A DNA stretch of 64,000 nucleotides from Cotesia glomerata (GCF_020080835.1 NC_058164.1:19400688-19464687), one strand, 5' to 3'; numbered from the stretch's first letter, positions 1-12,905 are shown. Notes: generated by a model from the sequence alone, not told the origin. Numbers and translations: made by a program.

Positions 1-1813
1 AATTAATTAAAATAATTTTTAAAAAAATGAAGAACGTAAAATTTTGTAAAAATTTGAGAAGTTGTGACAAAATTTTTTTTCCAAATTTGTTTTTTGGATA
101 AAGTATATAAAAATACTAAAATCGCTATAAACTTCATTTTTTTTAACATTCAAAGCTTTAAAACGAATTGGAATATTAACTTTTGATTATTTCTATGATT
201 TTTGAGTTAAGTACACCGTAAAACGGGTAATTCGAAAAAAGATATTTAGAAGAATTTATTTTTCGATGGTTTGCTAAAAAATCGAGTGTTCCTCACTTGA
301 AACAATTACTTCAATTTACTATGAAAGAACATAATTTTAATTGACTAAAAATAAATAAAATAAAACAAAATTTTAAATAAATTTTAATTTATTTTTTCGC
401 CTAAAATTTAGAGAGTCTTATTGTCGAATAATCGTAGGTCGGTTTTATTTGATCAACTTAAATAGGTCACGAATTTACGAATAGAGTAACAGGAAATAAG
501 ATTGGAATTATAAATATGCCGGGTTTTTTTTTTCTAAACTTTCTACAATCTTAAAAAAATAAAATTTACATTCTGTTTTTTTTCTTCACTAATTTAGTTA
601 ATTGTTATTATTATTTTTTTTTGTTACACTTTATGCAATGTACACCTGCACAATATTCTTATCTTGATTCGATTTTCTTTGTCGGATTTTACCCTATTGT
701 TCAACTTTTGAGATAAAAGACTATTGTGTCTTGGGTGTGATAAAAATTAGCTTAAGTTCGTGTGCTATCGTTTTACGTGACATATGCAAATTTAATTATG
801 AACAGCGTACGTGTAATTTGTTAAAATCAAAATGTCTAACAGGATATTGATTGCTATATCGATTTTAGCGACAATTATAATCTTATTAGTTTTTTTATCG
901 ATTAAAAACTGTAATCATAAAATTTACTAATACTAATAAAAATTTTCTCTTTGTAAAAGCAAAAAAAAATTTTTTTTTTTACTTAGGACTTTTTAAACCT
1001 TTGATAACATTTTTTTTCTGTTCTACAAAGTTTATAAACTTTTATCAATTAAATCATTTTTTCTATAATTTTGAAATAATTCTTAACGGTAAAAAAATAT
1101 AATAATTTACAGATTAAGCTAATTCTCAAAGGTATTGACATTTAATTGGTATTTGGCTGAGAGTCTGACCGTGACATTTTAGTTGATGCATTTTACATAC
1201 CAATATGTATATATGTATATTATTTAATACCTCAGCTTGTTAAAATCCATTCCAAAAATTATTCGTTTCAATGATATTCATCAATATTTTTGAAAAAAAT
1301 GTAAACCACAGATAATCGCCTTATTTCAAGTTAATTATCTTAATATACGAAATTTTAAATATATGTTATTTGGAAATAAAAACAAAAATTACTACTTCAT
1401 ATTCCTAATTTAGTTGATAAAAATAAGTAAATAAATTTCGAAAAAATTTTAATTAAAAAAAGAAAATTTTATTTATAAATAAATTTCTCTTGAGCATTAA
1501 CACAAAAATACCGTTATATTTCCTTACCTTGTCCTCTCTGTCTTCTCAGTATCTTTTATTCTTTATCTTTCATTCTTGTTTTCTCTGTCTCGCTTTTTCA
1601 AGGCGTTTATTCGCCAAAATAAGAGGGAAGGCTTCAAGGCATACAGAAAAGGTACGGTTAGAAGAGAAAAGAGGGCGAGAGTTAAGATTGGTTATGATCG
1701 TATGCGATCGTGCTGCGCTAAAAATAAATTCCACATCAATTTTTTATATTTGTGTCCTATATAAGTATAACAATTTTATTAAGTCAAATTAAGTAAATTA
1801 TTACAACTGATTG
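1..1813. other. AT-rich intergenic stretch, no gene seen
   Basis: This stretch is AT-rich with many homopolymer runs. The only open frames are short (up to 100 codons near 1490-1792), of low complexity, and show no domain or splice-site context. I see no element ends here. Confidence 0.6.
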
Positions 1814-2088
1814 CACGGAAAAAAGAAAACTCGAAAAATTACAGTATAAAATGTAAAATCGGTCCCGTCGTAACCAAAACTAGAAAAATTACAGTTTGAA
1901 AAAACATTTTTCTAAATTCAATTTTTTAATTTAATATTTAGAGCTTTCAATGTAAATATTACATTTTACAATGTAATTTTTATAAAATCTGTAATAATTA
2001 CATTTGAAACTGTAATTTTTCCATTTTTCATCACGAAGCGCCACGTTGCATTATATACTGTAATTTTTCGAGTTTTCTTTTTTCCGTG
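1814..2088. mobile_element. MITE-like element with about 36-bp terminal inverted repeats
   Basis: The left end begins CACGGAAAAAAGAAAACTCG and continues into an ACAGTATA motif. The right end (about 2053-2088) is its near-perfect reverse complement, ending TTTTTTCCGTG. The 275-bp body has no coding capacity, and short AAATTACAG-like motifs recur inside on both strands. Size and structure fit a non-autonomous DNA transposon. Superfamily was not assigned because no clear target duplication is visible. Confidence 0.8.
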
Positions 2089-2839
2089 TGATTTTAGACA
2101 ATTTAAAATATTCAAAAGAGGAAAGTTAATTGGATGTAATTGCTAAAGTTTGTTTAAGAGATTCTTTTTGAGAAAAAAAATTTTCATAAATTGTTAAGAA
2201 AACTATATTGATTCAAGAGAAATAATTCGGAACTTGAAAACTTATTATGAAGACAACCGATTATCACGGTTAAAGAATTTTTTGTCTTGAATCTCGCCAT
2301 CTTGGCTTAAAAAGCCAACATCTTCGATCGATAATTATTGTCCCTTGATTAAAGAATAGATAATCTTCGATTGGTACACTAAAAAAAAATAACTTAAATC
2401 AAGAAAAAAATTCTAAACAAGTAAAATTTACTTAAACCAAGAAAAATTTTTCAGTTTAAGAATTTTTCAAACTAAAAAGATGAAATTTTTCAAAATTATT
2501 TACTTGATTCAAATAAATTTTTGATTCTGTGCACTATCTAAAACTAAATAAGTGAAATTTTCACTTATTCAAATAATAATTATGAAAACTACATCAAAAT
2601 TAGTAGTTTAGAAATAAATATACTAATATAAAAAGTATTTAGTAAGTCGATAAGATTTACTTTTAAATTAGTTCATTTTTACTAATTTAAAAACTCAGAA
2701 GATCTACTTTCATTACAGAATTAGTAGAAAAATTACTCCTTCAGTTGTAGGATTTTATTCTCCAATTAGTAAAAAATCTCCTAATTAAAAATTTAATCAT
2801 TTTCACTCATTAAAAATGTTGATAACTACTTATAACTAG

Positions 2840-2905
2840 TAAGGTAAAAGCCCCAATAGATGATCACGTACCAGTATATGATCATATATTGGGGCTTTTA
2901 CCTTA
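2840..2905. repeat. 66-bp fold-back element, TAAGGTAAAAGCCCCA family
   Basis: There are two perfect 19-bp arms: TAAGGTAAAAGCCCCAATA at 2840-2858 and its reverse complement at 2887-2905, separated by 28 bp. Related elements occur at 40405-40499 and 62600-62799, and one begins at 63972 and runs off the window. The family is probably a tiny MITE whose internal part varies while the TAAGGTAA ends are kept. Confidence 0.8.
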
Positions 2906-5283
2906 GTACACTTTAGAAATTGAAAAAAAAAAATATTAATTGTTAATTAGTGGTTTTTCACTAACGCTGTTTTAGAGAGCATAATCAAATTCTTCATTCA
3001 AGAATAATTCTCAAAAAATAGCAGTAGTTTCATTTTCTTCTGAGTTTTATACATAGTAAAAAAATATTGTGTGGGTTTATGAAACCACGATGCAAGTGAA
3101 ACTTTTTTTGGATTGTTGACATTCATCTAAAAATTTTCGGAAAATTAATCAATTTAGGGTATTAAAATTGCGTTTTTATAATCCTAACTTGATAATTGGT
3201 AAATGAAGGGACAGCCCAGGGCATGCTGCGGCGATTGTGCTTATAGTTATTAACGGATTTTAATGAAATTTAGTACACATGTTTCTCACAAACGATTACC
3301 TGAAATAAATTCAAAGATGAGCTAAGTCGGTCAATAAGTTTAGAAATAATAGCCATTTAAATTTTTCTGAAGATAGTGAAAATTGCATTTTCTGTCATTT
3401 TATTTTTAAAGAAATTTAATTGAAATTTATCTTAAGGCTGATAAAATTGCGTCTTTAATTTGATCTATAAAACATTTACCGAATAATAATTTTATTAAGA
3501 TTAAGAATTTCAATTTCTGCCAGTTTTTGGTATACGGGTTATATTAGTCCGTGTAATAGAACTAACGGTGGTTTGATTAAGAATTAATTGTGACTTTTCA
3601 CTGATAATTTAAGAATTTATTGTTTGATATAATTTTTTTAACTATTAATTATATCGAAATCTACCCTCCAATTCAATTATTCTATCAAAAACTTTATTTT
3701 TGCCATGAGTCTCGCAGTTAATAAATGTAACTAATATTTCATAGTAATGAAAATAAGCCCTGATTAAACAAAAAGATTAAAAAGTATTTAAAACATTGAA
3801 CTTTCAATATTTCAAATTTTTTTTTCACTTTATCCCTACTCCGTGGCCAGCTGTAATGCGACATGCGATAACAGATGAACGAAAATTTTTGGGGCGATGG
3901 AAAAAAAGTTTCACTTTAAAAAAATTATTCGTTAAATTTAACAAAATTAGTTTTACTCATTATAATCCGTGCGTAACAATAAAGTAACACAGTTCTGCAT
4001 TAACGTAACATTTAATAAGTGTTACTTAAGTATCTAATAAATAATTTATTATTACTTTTATTATTATATTTTATTATTACTTAAGTAATAATAAAATAAC
4101 ATTTTAGTGTATTGAAAAATGAATTGATCGAACAATACAAACGATTGTATCGAATCAACACATTAAAATGTTAAATATTCTACACAAAGTTTTTTATACG
4201 ACTTTACACAATGACGAAAATTTTTTTACTGTGTATTCTTGATTCAAGAATTTTTTTTTTCATTCAATACTAAAAAATCATAAAAAAAAAATCACTTTAA
4301 TTTCTAGTGATCATCAAGACATCAATTATCTTGAATAAATGTTACTACTTGTCTTAATCCTCAAGAAAAAAATTATTGGACGAAACAGATGGGTATCTTA
4401 TTTGAAAACAGTAAAGTGCATTTTCCCACATGGAAAAAATCATTAGAGTAAAATTCTTCATCCTAATTATTTGTTCATCAAATATTTTTAATTTATTGGT
4501 TCGCAAGTTAATTTGTTGGGATAAGAAAACTGAATATTTTAAAACAAGAGAAAATTTATAGAGAAAATATTTTTCGCTAACCAGTAAGGAGTTTTTTTTC
4601 AGTGACCGTTGAATGTAATTACTTACATACAAGAAAATTTTGAATAAAAAAGAGATATAAGGATATAAGACAGGATTTTCGATGAAAATTTAGGAACAAA
4701 ATAAGAAAAATCATTTGAGTAATTGATATTGAGAATCATAAACAAACCGAATTAATTTATTTTCTTACAAACATAAAACACAAAAACATATTTGTCACGA
4801 TTGAATGTTTTGTTCATTGGAATCAAAAAAGTTAATGATTAAAAAACTAAATTACATTCACTATTCGCCAATTTAGAATGTACGTGTAACACGTTTATCG
4901 GGATCAATGACACCCTCTAAAAGATTCTTATATGAGTACATCCTCTTGCGACCTACGCTCGCTATCATTGCCGAGAATTCCAAAGGTCTTTTTCTCCTTT
5001 TTCTTCTTCTTCTTCTGCTGCTGTTGCTCATTCGCCTTCTTCTTACTTTTCTTCAACAACTTCTTCTTCGTCTACTTCTTCATCATGTTTTCTTCTTATT
5101 TTTTGTGTTATTTTATTATGCAGTTGAACGCCAAGCCCGCCAAGATCTACCGGTTTCTATTTATATACATGTTTGATATGTTCGAAAACCGTTTGTAGTC
5201 TACCTGTGCATAACTCTCGAATGAAAAAATCCTTTTTTTAATTTTAATTAAAACTTTAAGCTTTTTAATTCTTAAATCTGAAC
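2906..5283. other. AT-rich intergenic stretch, no gene seen
   Basis: No gene is recognised. A CTT/CTG-rich low-complexity tract at about 4990-5110 produces two overlapping poly-Leu/poly-Phe frames that have no gene-like context. Weak inverted repeats around 3990-4240 could be an old degraded element, but I cannot define ends. Confidence 0.5.
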
Positions 5284-5919
5284 GTACACGGAGAAAAATT
5301 AATTATAGTATTTACTATACGAAAATATTAACTCCTACTATCTGAAATGGTAATAAAATTAAGTAGTCAAAAAATAATAGGTGTTATCATTGACAATTGT
5401 ACTAGTTACTATTAATAATGGTAACGATTACTATCGAAAATGATAATTGTAATTATTAAAAATTATAACTGCTATAATCGAAGATGGTAACTGTAACCAT
5501 CTCAGATTGTAAAAATTCTGAAAGAAAAAATAATATAAATTTATTTAATTTAATTCTTTATTTGCATCCATATTTTAGTTATGACCATTTTTTCCTTTAA
5601 AATATTATAACAAGTAATAAGACAATCGTTTAGATCCATGTATGATAAAAATTTCCAAATATTAGAGCTGTTATTGATTATTTTGAATGATTGACTATGA
5701 TTATCAAAATAGCAATCATCCAAGATTTGGGTTACTAAAAAAGTCTTAGTATTATCAATTATTAATATTTTTTCACAAGATAAAATAAGGAAACATCATT
5801 TGATGGTTCCATTAGAATTGAATTAATTGTAATCCTATCACCTATATTATTAAGAGAATATTATTAAGAGAAAATACTCTATCTCTAGATTCATAATTAA
5901 TAAATGACCTTATATCTTG

Positions 5920-6385
5920 TGAATTATTGACATTTTTAAAGATATAAGCTCACTCCGACATTATACTCATCGAGATCTTTCATTTGAGTACCCACATCAA
6001 TTTTTCATATATTTATATATATGTATATATGAAAAATATATCAAAATGCATGTGTGTACTCAAATAAAAGCTCTTGATAAGTATAATATCGGGATGAGCT
6101 TATATCTTTAAAAATGTCAATAGTTAAGAAATGACATTGTATCTTGTAAACCATTGACATTTTTAAAGATATAAGATCACCCCGACATTACACTCATCGA
6201 GACCTTTTATTTGAGTACCCACATGAATTTTTTATATATTTATTTATTTATATATATTATATATATATATATATATATCTATATATGAAAAATATATCAA
6301 AAATGCAAGTGGTTACTCAAATGAAAGCTCGTTATGATTGTAATATCGGGATGAGCTTATATCTTTATAAATGTCAATAGTTAAG
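5920..6385. repeat. Two head-to-tail long hairpin units with AT-rich loops
   Basis: Two similar units of about 200-250 bp lie next to each other. Each begins near a TATCTTGTRAAYYATTGACA motif, runs through ACATTTTTAAAGATATAAG and GAGTACCCACAT, crosses a TATATA loop (near 6010-6030 and 6235-6285), then returns through the reverse complement (GTGTACTCAAAT and CTTATATCTTTAAAAATGTCAAT). Each could fold into an imperfect stem of about 90 bp. It looks like a tandemly duplicated fold-back MITE. Confidence 0.75.
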
Positions 6386-7301
6386 AAAGTAAAGTACACT
6401 TTAACGAAAATCATTATTCAATTAAGCAAAATTTTATTTATTATAGTTCGCAATTCTTGACAGTCACATAGGGACTGCAGGTTGCTAGTTTTGATAATTT
6501 GTGCATTGAATTTCTTCAATAGAATGCATAACTTGAACAGGTCAATGAGTTTATCACATCTGCTAGCTTTAAGAATATCATTTAATTCAATGCAGAAGAA
6601 AAATTACATGTAATCAAGCTGATTCGGTGCATTTCAAAATACGATACCATCAACTGGAGCAAAGAGTATGCTCTCTTTAATTGCAATTGTTGGAGGGAAA
6701 ATTTTAATTTAAATAATTAGAAAATTATGATTAATAATTAGTTTAAAGCTTCATTCTATTCAAAATTTTTGCTTCAAAAATCTTAGGTTTTTAAAAAATT
6801 ATGTTTTTTAAAAATTTTTTGTAAAATTAAAAATTTTTTTTTTTGAAATTTTAATTTTTTTTTTTTTTAATTTTAATTTTATTGAAAATTTTGATTTTTT
6901 TGGAAATTTCAAATTTTTTTTAAAAAATCTGGCGTTGAAACTTGTTTTAGACAAATGAAAATTTAAATATAAATTCAATCCGAATTTAATCCCGATTTTT
7001 TGTGCACTACACTGCGCTACAACTGCTTTTAGTTAATTCAAAAATGCATTCGCGCTAACGCAGATTCTTAATTTTTTAAATATTTTTTACTAGCTTAGAT
7101 AGTAGCTATTATTATTGCTGATGGTAATTGCAACCATCAGGTTATATTAGGAATTACGATTTTGATAATAGTAGTAACTAGTTAAAATAATAAATGCTAT
7201 TATTACTGATTACCATCATAATAGTAGTAGTTACCATCAGGGTGGTAACTACTACAATTCAGATGGTTTACATAATTATTTAAATAATATTTACTACTAT
7301 A

Positions 7302-7660
7302 CCCAGATAGCCCGAGTTTCTCGACAAAAAATTACCCATTAGCCATTGTAGTCAATTTAACGTTAAGTTAACGGCAAGTTTTTGCTGAGTGACATTTACA
7401 TACAATTTGACGGAAATCTACTGCCGACATTGGTAGTTAATTTGACAGCAAAACTTGTAGGTAATATGTAGAAGGTAACTTACGTACAACTTAACGGCAA
7501 TAAAGGCCAGGTAAACTTTTGTATTCAAGTTGTACTCAAGTTCCCTGGAAATTTACTGCCAATTTACCCACACTTTGCACTCTACAACGTTTGCCGTCAA
7601 TTTAACTACCAATTCCAGCAGTAGATTTCTGGCAAGTTACTATCACGATGGCTATCTGGG
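7302..7660. mobile_element. MITE with CCCAGATAGCC ends and TA target duplication
   Basis: The ends are CCCAGATAGCC (7302) and GGCTATCTGGG (to 7660), each flanked by TA (7300-7301 and 7661-7662), as for Tc1/mariner-type target sites. The interior carries repeated TTAACGGCAA and TTTACTGCC motifs in both orientations. The 359-bp element is nested in the 5284-7730 element and has no coding capacity. Confidence 0.8.
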
Positions 7661-7972
7661 TATCGAATTCAGTTAATAAATTTTACTATAACTAGATAAT
7701 AAACTCTACTATAAAATTTTCTCCGTGTACAACAATTTTTTGCGTCATCAGCTTTTAAATGGTAAAAAACCAATAAAGAAAAAAAGTTCGAAATTTTTCT
7801 TTGTCTTTAGGAAACTTTATAAACTGCATACATGCACTTAAATTAATTTGTTTTTGTAATTTTTTGTTGAAATTACTCTCCGAACTCAAAACTATTGAAA
7901 AAATATTTAGATTCTGTCATACTCTGATCACTTTCTAATTAACTGGAAAAATTATTTTTGAGTAAATATTTT

Positions 7973-8108
7973 TAACTTGCCGCTAAGAAAATCGAAGATT
8001 TTAAAAATCGGGAAGTTATTGGTTTTACCCCGTTTTGCAAAAATCGAATTTTCATCAGATCTCGACGTTCTGAGGTCCTAGGAAGCTTCCCTGACTCGCG
8101 AGGGTAGG
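7973..8108 (-). repeat. Partial copy of repeat family R1 (3' end, reversed)
   Basis: The stretch TTAACTTGCCGCTAAGAAAA, then CGGGAAGTTATTGGTTTTAC and GAAGCTTCCCTGAC, is the reverse complement of the 3' end of the R1 copies at 9092-9960 and 15729-16828. It stops before the (CA)n tract, so it is truncated or eroded. Confidence 0.75.
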
Positions 8109-8345
8109 AACCATTTTCAACTTGTTGACTAGACTATAAATGTCAAATAACCTTTGATGTCTTTTATTTTAATTGTCTGAATTTAGGTTTGTTGTTATTT
8201 TTTAATTTCCTTTGTATCTTCTATTTATATTTCCATTTTTAAAAAATTTAAATTGCTTTAATGGACTATTTTGTAATTTTAGGTCTTTTCAATTTTCATT
8301 TCGTATTATATGATCTAATAATTTAGTAAATATATTTATATTTAG

Positions 8346-8561
8346 CTATAGTTATTTGATATTGTTTATTTTTAAGACTGTAATTATCAGGAGACTAATA
8401 TTTTATTTATTTTATTTTAATTGAAACATAAAATTTATTTGAAATATTTTATTTGTATATTTTTGAATATTCAAATTATTTCTCTGGTGATTTACCCATC
8501 ATAAAGGACTTTTTTATCTTTAATTTTCTCTATGTATAGTACTTTTTTTGAATAAAGTTCT
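8346..8561 (+). repeat. Left direct repeat flanking the 8562-10333 element
   Basis: This approximately 216-bp sequence, starting CTATAGTTATTTGATATTG and ending ATAAAGTT, is repeated in the same orientation at 10333-10558 with only scattered differences. Between the two lies exactly one TIR element. The direct repeats abut the element on both sides, which is unusual for a simple insertion. Confidence 0.85.
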
Positions 8562-9742
8562 GGGGCATTCCATGCGAAATGGGAAAATGACTAAAATTTT
8601 AAAATTTCTCTAGTTCATTCTAATTTAGTCCTAATTTATTATTAAAAGTCTATATTTTACTAATTCGTAAAGAAAATTTTTTTTAATCAATAAGGAAATC
8701 AATTTTTCTCTCCTAGTAAATTTTCAGCCGTACTAACTTGTATCCGGGTCAAATGTGGTTTTAGTAATTTTAAGAAAAAATTCATTTTATGTTTGTTATT
8801 GTTATTAACTAACATATTTATTATTATAGTTTTAAGAACAAATTTTTTTATGTTCGTTATTAATTAACACCTAAGTTTATCAAGATCGTGTTGTCAGCAT
8901 GCTAAATCCTTTATTTGTGTTTTTTAATTAGTTTTTTTTAATTATCTTAAATAATTTATAGTTAAATATATAAACAATAATGTTTCGAAGGTTGAAATAA
9001 TATAAAAGTCTTTATAATAAACAACTTCATGTACACATTTTGTACTTGTCCTACCAGTCACAAATGCATGTGCCACTAGTCACAATAAAAAAAATTAGGA
9101 TGACGGTTGACCCTAAAGGCCATCCCTGCAACTTCTCGCTCATTTTGTACTTAAGCGCTTAAAATTACACATTACGTTTTTGAGCTCTTCGAGCTCAAAA
9201 ATATGATTTTTGTGTCATTTTGAGATCTTCGAGCTCAAAACTCTAATAGCAGTTTAATAAAACACAATTTTTTGAATTTTCAAACGGCAATAACTTTTGA
9301 ATGAATGAAATGATTTTCACGTGGTTGGTGGCATTCGACGCAGTTTTTGAAGCCCCATGAAGAATCTTCAAATTTAAATCGATCGAGCCAGGAATTTCGA
9401 AGTAATTCGGAAAAAACACTTTTTTTGGTTTTCTTTCGACAACGATAACTCACAAACGAATCAACCGATTTTGACCGGGCTTGCGGTGATCGACGTGGTT
9501 TTTTGATCTTGAGAGCTGATTAGATTTTGAAATTGATTGGTAAAGCCATTTAAAAGAAATTCCAAAAAAACCACATTTCAAAAAATTTTTTTTTGCAGTT
9601 TTTTTGAGATTTCTCAAAATCTACTGGTTCGAATCGGTCTAAATGGTATTCAAAGTCTAAGTTTGGTCAATCCCTTTCGAATGGCACCAACCGCGATGAA
9701 ATCGGTCGAGTCGTTCAAAAGTTATGAGAGGTTTACATACGG

Positions 9743-9782
<40 letters not shown>

Positions 9783-10333
9783 GCGCGCGCGTTTACACAC
9801 ACACACATACAGACATACGGACATCACCGCGGAAACATTCGGGGAGGCTTCCTAGGACCTCAAAACATCAACATTCGTTGAAAACTCCATTTTCGAAAAA
9901 CGGGATAAAACCAATAACTTCCCGATTTTTGAAAATTTTCAATTTTCTTAGCGGGAAGTTAAAAATTTTTTAATTGTTTCTACGTAGATAATCAGTCTAA
10001 TTTTTCATAATATTGAATGTTTGTAGGATAAATTTTGTATTGAGAGGGAAGTATTTTTTAAAAGTTTAGTGGTCGAACTGAAATTCGACTTTAAGTATAC
10101 CGCGGTAAGAGAGAAGGATTTTTCGATGACCTACCAGTCCCACTCAGTCAAATGATAATTACGAGAAACTTAAAAAGTAATCGAGGTTTTTGACAAAGGG
10201 AAGTTGTTAATTAGTTATTCTTCTATATTATAAGATAAACTTTACTATAGTATAAGCTTCAGTCACATAATTATAGCTTATAATTGATGGAATTCCAGAG
10301 TCAAATGTCCCACCAGTCACTATGGAATGCCCC
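8562..10333. mobile_element. 1.8-kb TIR element with GGGGCATTCCAT ends
   Basis: The left end GGGGCATTCCATGCG (8562) is matched by ATGGAATGCCCC at the right end (10322-10333). The interior holds one full R1 repeat (9092-9960) with its (CA)n tract, but no transposase frame. A motif about a CACCAGTCAC/CTAGTCAC sequence is repeated near 9050-9085 and 10310. Probably a non-autonomous DNA transposon. Confidence 0.7.
9092..9960 (+). repeat. Repeat family R1, full-length copy with (CA)n/(CG)n tract
   Basis: The start GGTTGACCCTAAAGGCCATC is followed by CTGCAACTTCTCGC, and the end is TTAGCGGGAAGTT, so short inverted ends (ACTTCYCGC / GCGGGAAGT) bracket the unit. Inside are several GAGCTCTTCGAGCTCAAAA palindromes, repeated TTTTCGACAACGATAACTC-like lines, and a (CA)n-(CG)n microsatellite at about 9743-9805. 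Other copies lie at 15729-16828, 17904-18561, 19118-20434, 7973-8108 and, degraded, about 12028-12230. An ORF across the (CA)n is only a by-product of the repeat. Confidence 0.8.
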
Positions 10334-10558
10334 TATAGTTATTTGATATTGATTATTTTTAAGACTGTAATTATCAGGAGACTAATATTTCATTTATTTT
10401 CTTTCATTTGAAACATAAAATTTATTTGAAATATTTTATTCGTATATTTTTGAATATTCAAATTATTTCTCTGGTGATTTACCCATCATATAAGAATTTT
10501 TTTATCTTTAACTATCCCTATGTATAGTACTTTTTTTTTTTTGGATAAAGTTTTATAA
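10334..10558 (+). repeat. Right direct repeat flanking the 8562-10333 element
   Basis: This is the second copy of the sequence at 8346-8561, same orientation, from TATAGTTATTTGATATTG to ATAAAGTT. Differences are a longer T-run near 10528 and scattered substitutions. Sequence beyond it (10559-10969) has no further match and no gene; it is the upstream region of the P450 pseudogene. Confidence 0.85.
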
Positions 10559-12905
10559 TTATGTTTGTCTGAGCTTACAATTATTTATTTTATGTGAATT
10601 TTATTCATAGTTTCGTTTATTTCTTTTATTTTCTAAACATATTATTAATTGAAATTTTTAGTTAGAGATGTCTAAATTGAGAATATTTTATTCTGCTCGA
10701 ATCATTGCCAACCATTACAAATCAATGACGACGACTGTATGATTAACTTAATTAAGAACTAAATTAATTAACTAAATTAAAAATTTTTTTAACAAAGAGC
10801 CCTGTCATTACAACTTAATTAGTTCAACAAAAGAAAATGCGTTTTCCATTTTAGAATAATAACATACTTTAGCCTCATTAACATTACCTACACTAATGAC
10901 CCGCTAGATACACCGAATATTTAAACCCCAGATGCAGTTAACTTAACGTTAGTCTATGTAACAATAAACATGGCTGAACAAGAAGTATACTTACGATTTT
11001 CTAACTACATTGAAATTATAATCCTGGCAACATTGTTGCTCGGTTATTTCTACTGTCGCTACAAACTAAGCTACTGGAAAAAACGCGGAGTGTCTCAGTT
11101 TCGCAAAACAAACCTAATTTTCGGTGATTACAAAAATGGAATCCTGTTCCGCACTGCACCTGGCTACCACTTGGCGGAACTGTACTATGAGGCGCCAGAA
11201 AATGTTCCATACATCGGATTCTACATTTTCCACAAGCCCCGCCTTTTGTTGAAGGATCCAAAAATAATAAAGCAAATCCTGTTCCGTGATTCTGAAAATT
11301 TCAACGATCGATACTACGCAGGATCGCCGCAGAAAGACAGCTTTGGAATGAAAAATTTGTTCGGATTGAAGAATCCTGTGTGGAAATAAGTGTGGAGCAA
11401 AACTGTTCCATCTTTCGGTCGGAAGAACGTGAGGCAGATGGTTCCGCTGATGATTGAAACTGGAGAACCTATGATGTAATTCCTGAGGAACGAAGCTGCC
11501 AATGATCGGGGAGTCAAAATTATTGACGCTCAGGATTTGAATTACAAGTATGGAGCGGATCTTATTGGCAACATCGCACTTGGTGTTAAGACTGATTCTT
11601 TCAAGTATCCAAATTCTGATTACACCAAATTCTGTAAATTAATTTATAAAGTTAGATAATTATTAGGTGATAATAAATTGTGTTTTTTTTCAGTTATGAG
11701 CTTCTTCCGAGGATTTAGGCGCATGATAGCATTGGTCACGGTGTTCTTCATACCCAAACTTGTAGAAATATTTAGCACCAGAATATTATTCGACTCGACA
11801 TACTTGCAAAAAGTTTTTCAAGACTCTATCAAATCTCGAGAAGAAAGCCGTAGTAAAAGAGGAGATTACGTTGATTCGATCATTGAGTTGGAAAATGATA
11901 AACAAAGTCCTCTTTGGAGTAAATTTTTTTTTTATCTGTTTTGATTTTGGAAAATTCTGACCTTTTTTCCAAAATTTTCATAAATGTTATGATTAAAAAT
12001 TTTTTTATTATTGTAACAATTAAATAATCCTGGATATGGTTGACTCTAAAGGATATCTCTGGAACTTCTTGTTATATTAAAGTTCAGAAAAAGGCTCAAA
12101 AACTTTTCTATCGCAAAGATTTTAGCTTTTCAAGCTCAAAATGCAACTTTTTCATCAAATTTTTTTGATAACGATAGCACTTTAGTAAATAACCAATTTT
12201 GATGCAATAAAAAATCCAAAGATTAATTTTTTTGTACACATAGCCATGGAATAATAATGAATTTAATTGTGTTACAGAATTCGAAGGTGAAAATCTTTTC
12301 TTCCAATCAGGATTATTCTTCTCCGGACTCGAATCAAGTACTACAACAGCAACTGTGGTCTTGATGGAGTTGGCACAGAATAAAGAGTATCAAGACCGCG
12401 CCAGAGAAGATGTTAAAAAAGCGGATGCTGAATATGGATGGATTTTCGAAGCTTTTGATAATATGAAGTACTTGGATCTCTGTATCGCCGAAGGTGTCCG
12501 ATTATACCCACCTGTTGTCCACCTTGATCGGTACACTTGCCAGGATTAAAAAGTAAATTTTTTTTTCTTCAAAATTTATGGATCTCTATTCTATTATAAC
12601 TCATGATGATAATTTTTATTTTCAGGTACCAGACACAGATCTTGTTCTGAAAAAAGGGACTCCTATTTTTGTATCAGTATACGGTTTGCATACACTGTAA
12701 AAAATTTGCGGAGTGAACGCGAAGTGAATGAAGAGTGAATGATTTTTAATTGATTCACTCCCAGCGGGAGTGATATTTACTCCGAGAAGGAGTTAATTTT
12801 TATTAATAATAAAATTCACTCCGCATTCACTCCCAAAATAAATGAATTTAGAAATAAATAAATTTTTGTAAAGAAAATATTTTTATAAACCCTTTTTATA
12901 TTTAA

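Larger units (their letters stand above)
5284..7730. mobile_element. 2.4-kb TIR element with GTACACGGAGAAAA ends
   Basis: The left end GTACACGGAGAAAAATTA (5284 onward) is matched in reverse complement by the right end ending AATTTTCTCCGTGTAC (7730); similarity extends about 24 bp. The interior has no intact ORF. It carries many short repeats of TAGTAACTACTAT type on both strands, two AT-rich hairpin units (5920-6385) and a nested MITE (7302-7660). It is best read as a non-autonomous DNA transposon that has collected insertions. A GTAC palindrome at each outer edge makes the target duplication unclear. Confidence 0.65.

Noticed and set aside
1490..1792. 100-codon frame on the + strand
   Set aside because: No recognisable domain, a non-ATG start, and AT-rich surroundings without gene signals.
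4907..5198. Two overlapping frames rich in Leu and Phe
   Set aside because: Produced by a CTT/CTG low-complexity tract, with no splice or domain context.
6990..7730. Possible LTR retrotransposon in the 5.3-7.7 kb region
   Set aside because: The ends are inverted, not direct, repeats, and there is no polyprotein frame or primer-binding site.
9537..9881. 114-codon open frame with HTHTHT run
   Set aside because: It lies wholly inside an R1 repeat and crosses its (CA)n tract; other R1 copies do not keep the frame.
12547..12549. Selenocysteine or readthrough explanation for the P450 stops
   Set aside because: The codons are TAA, three occur, and a transposon also splits the gene; simple pseudogenisation explains all.
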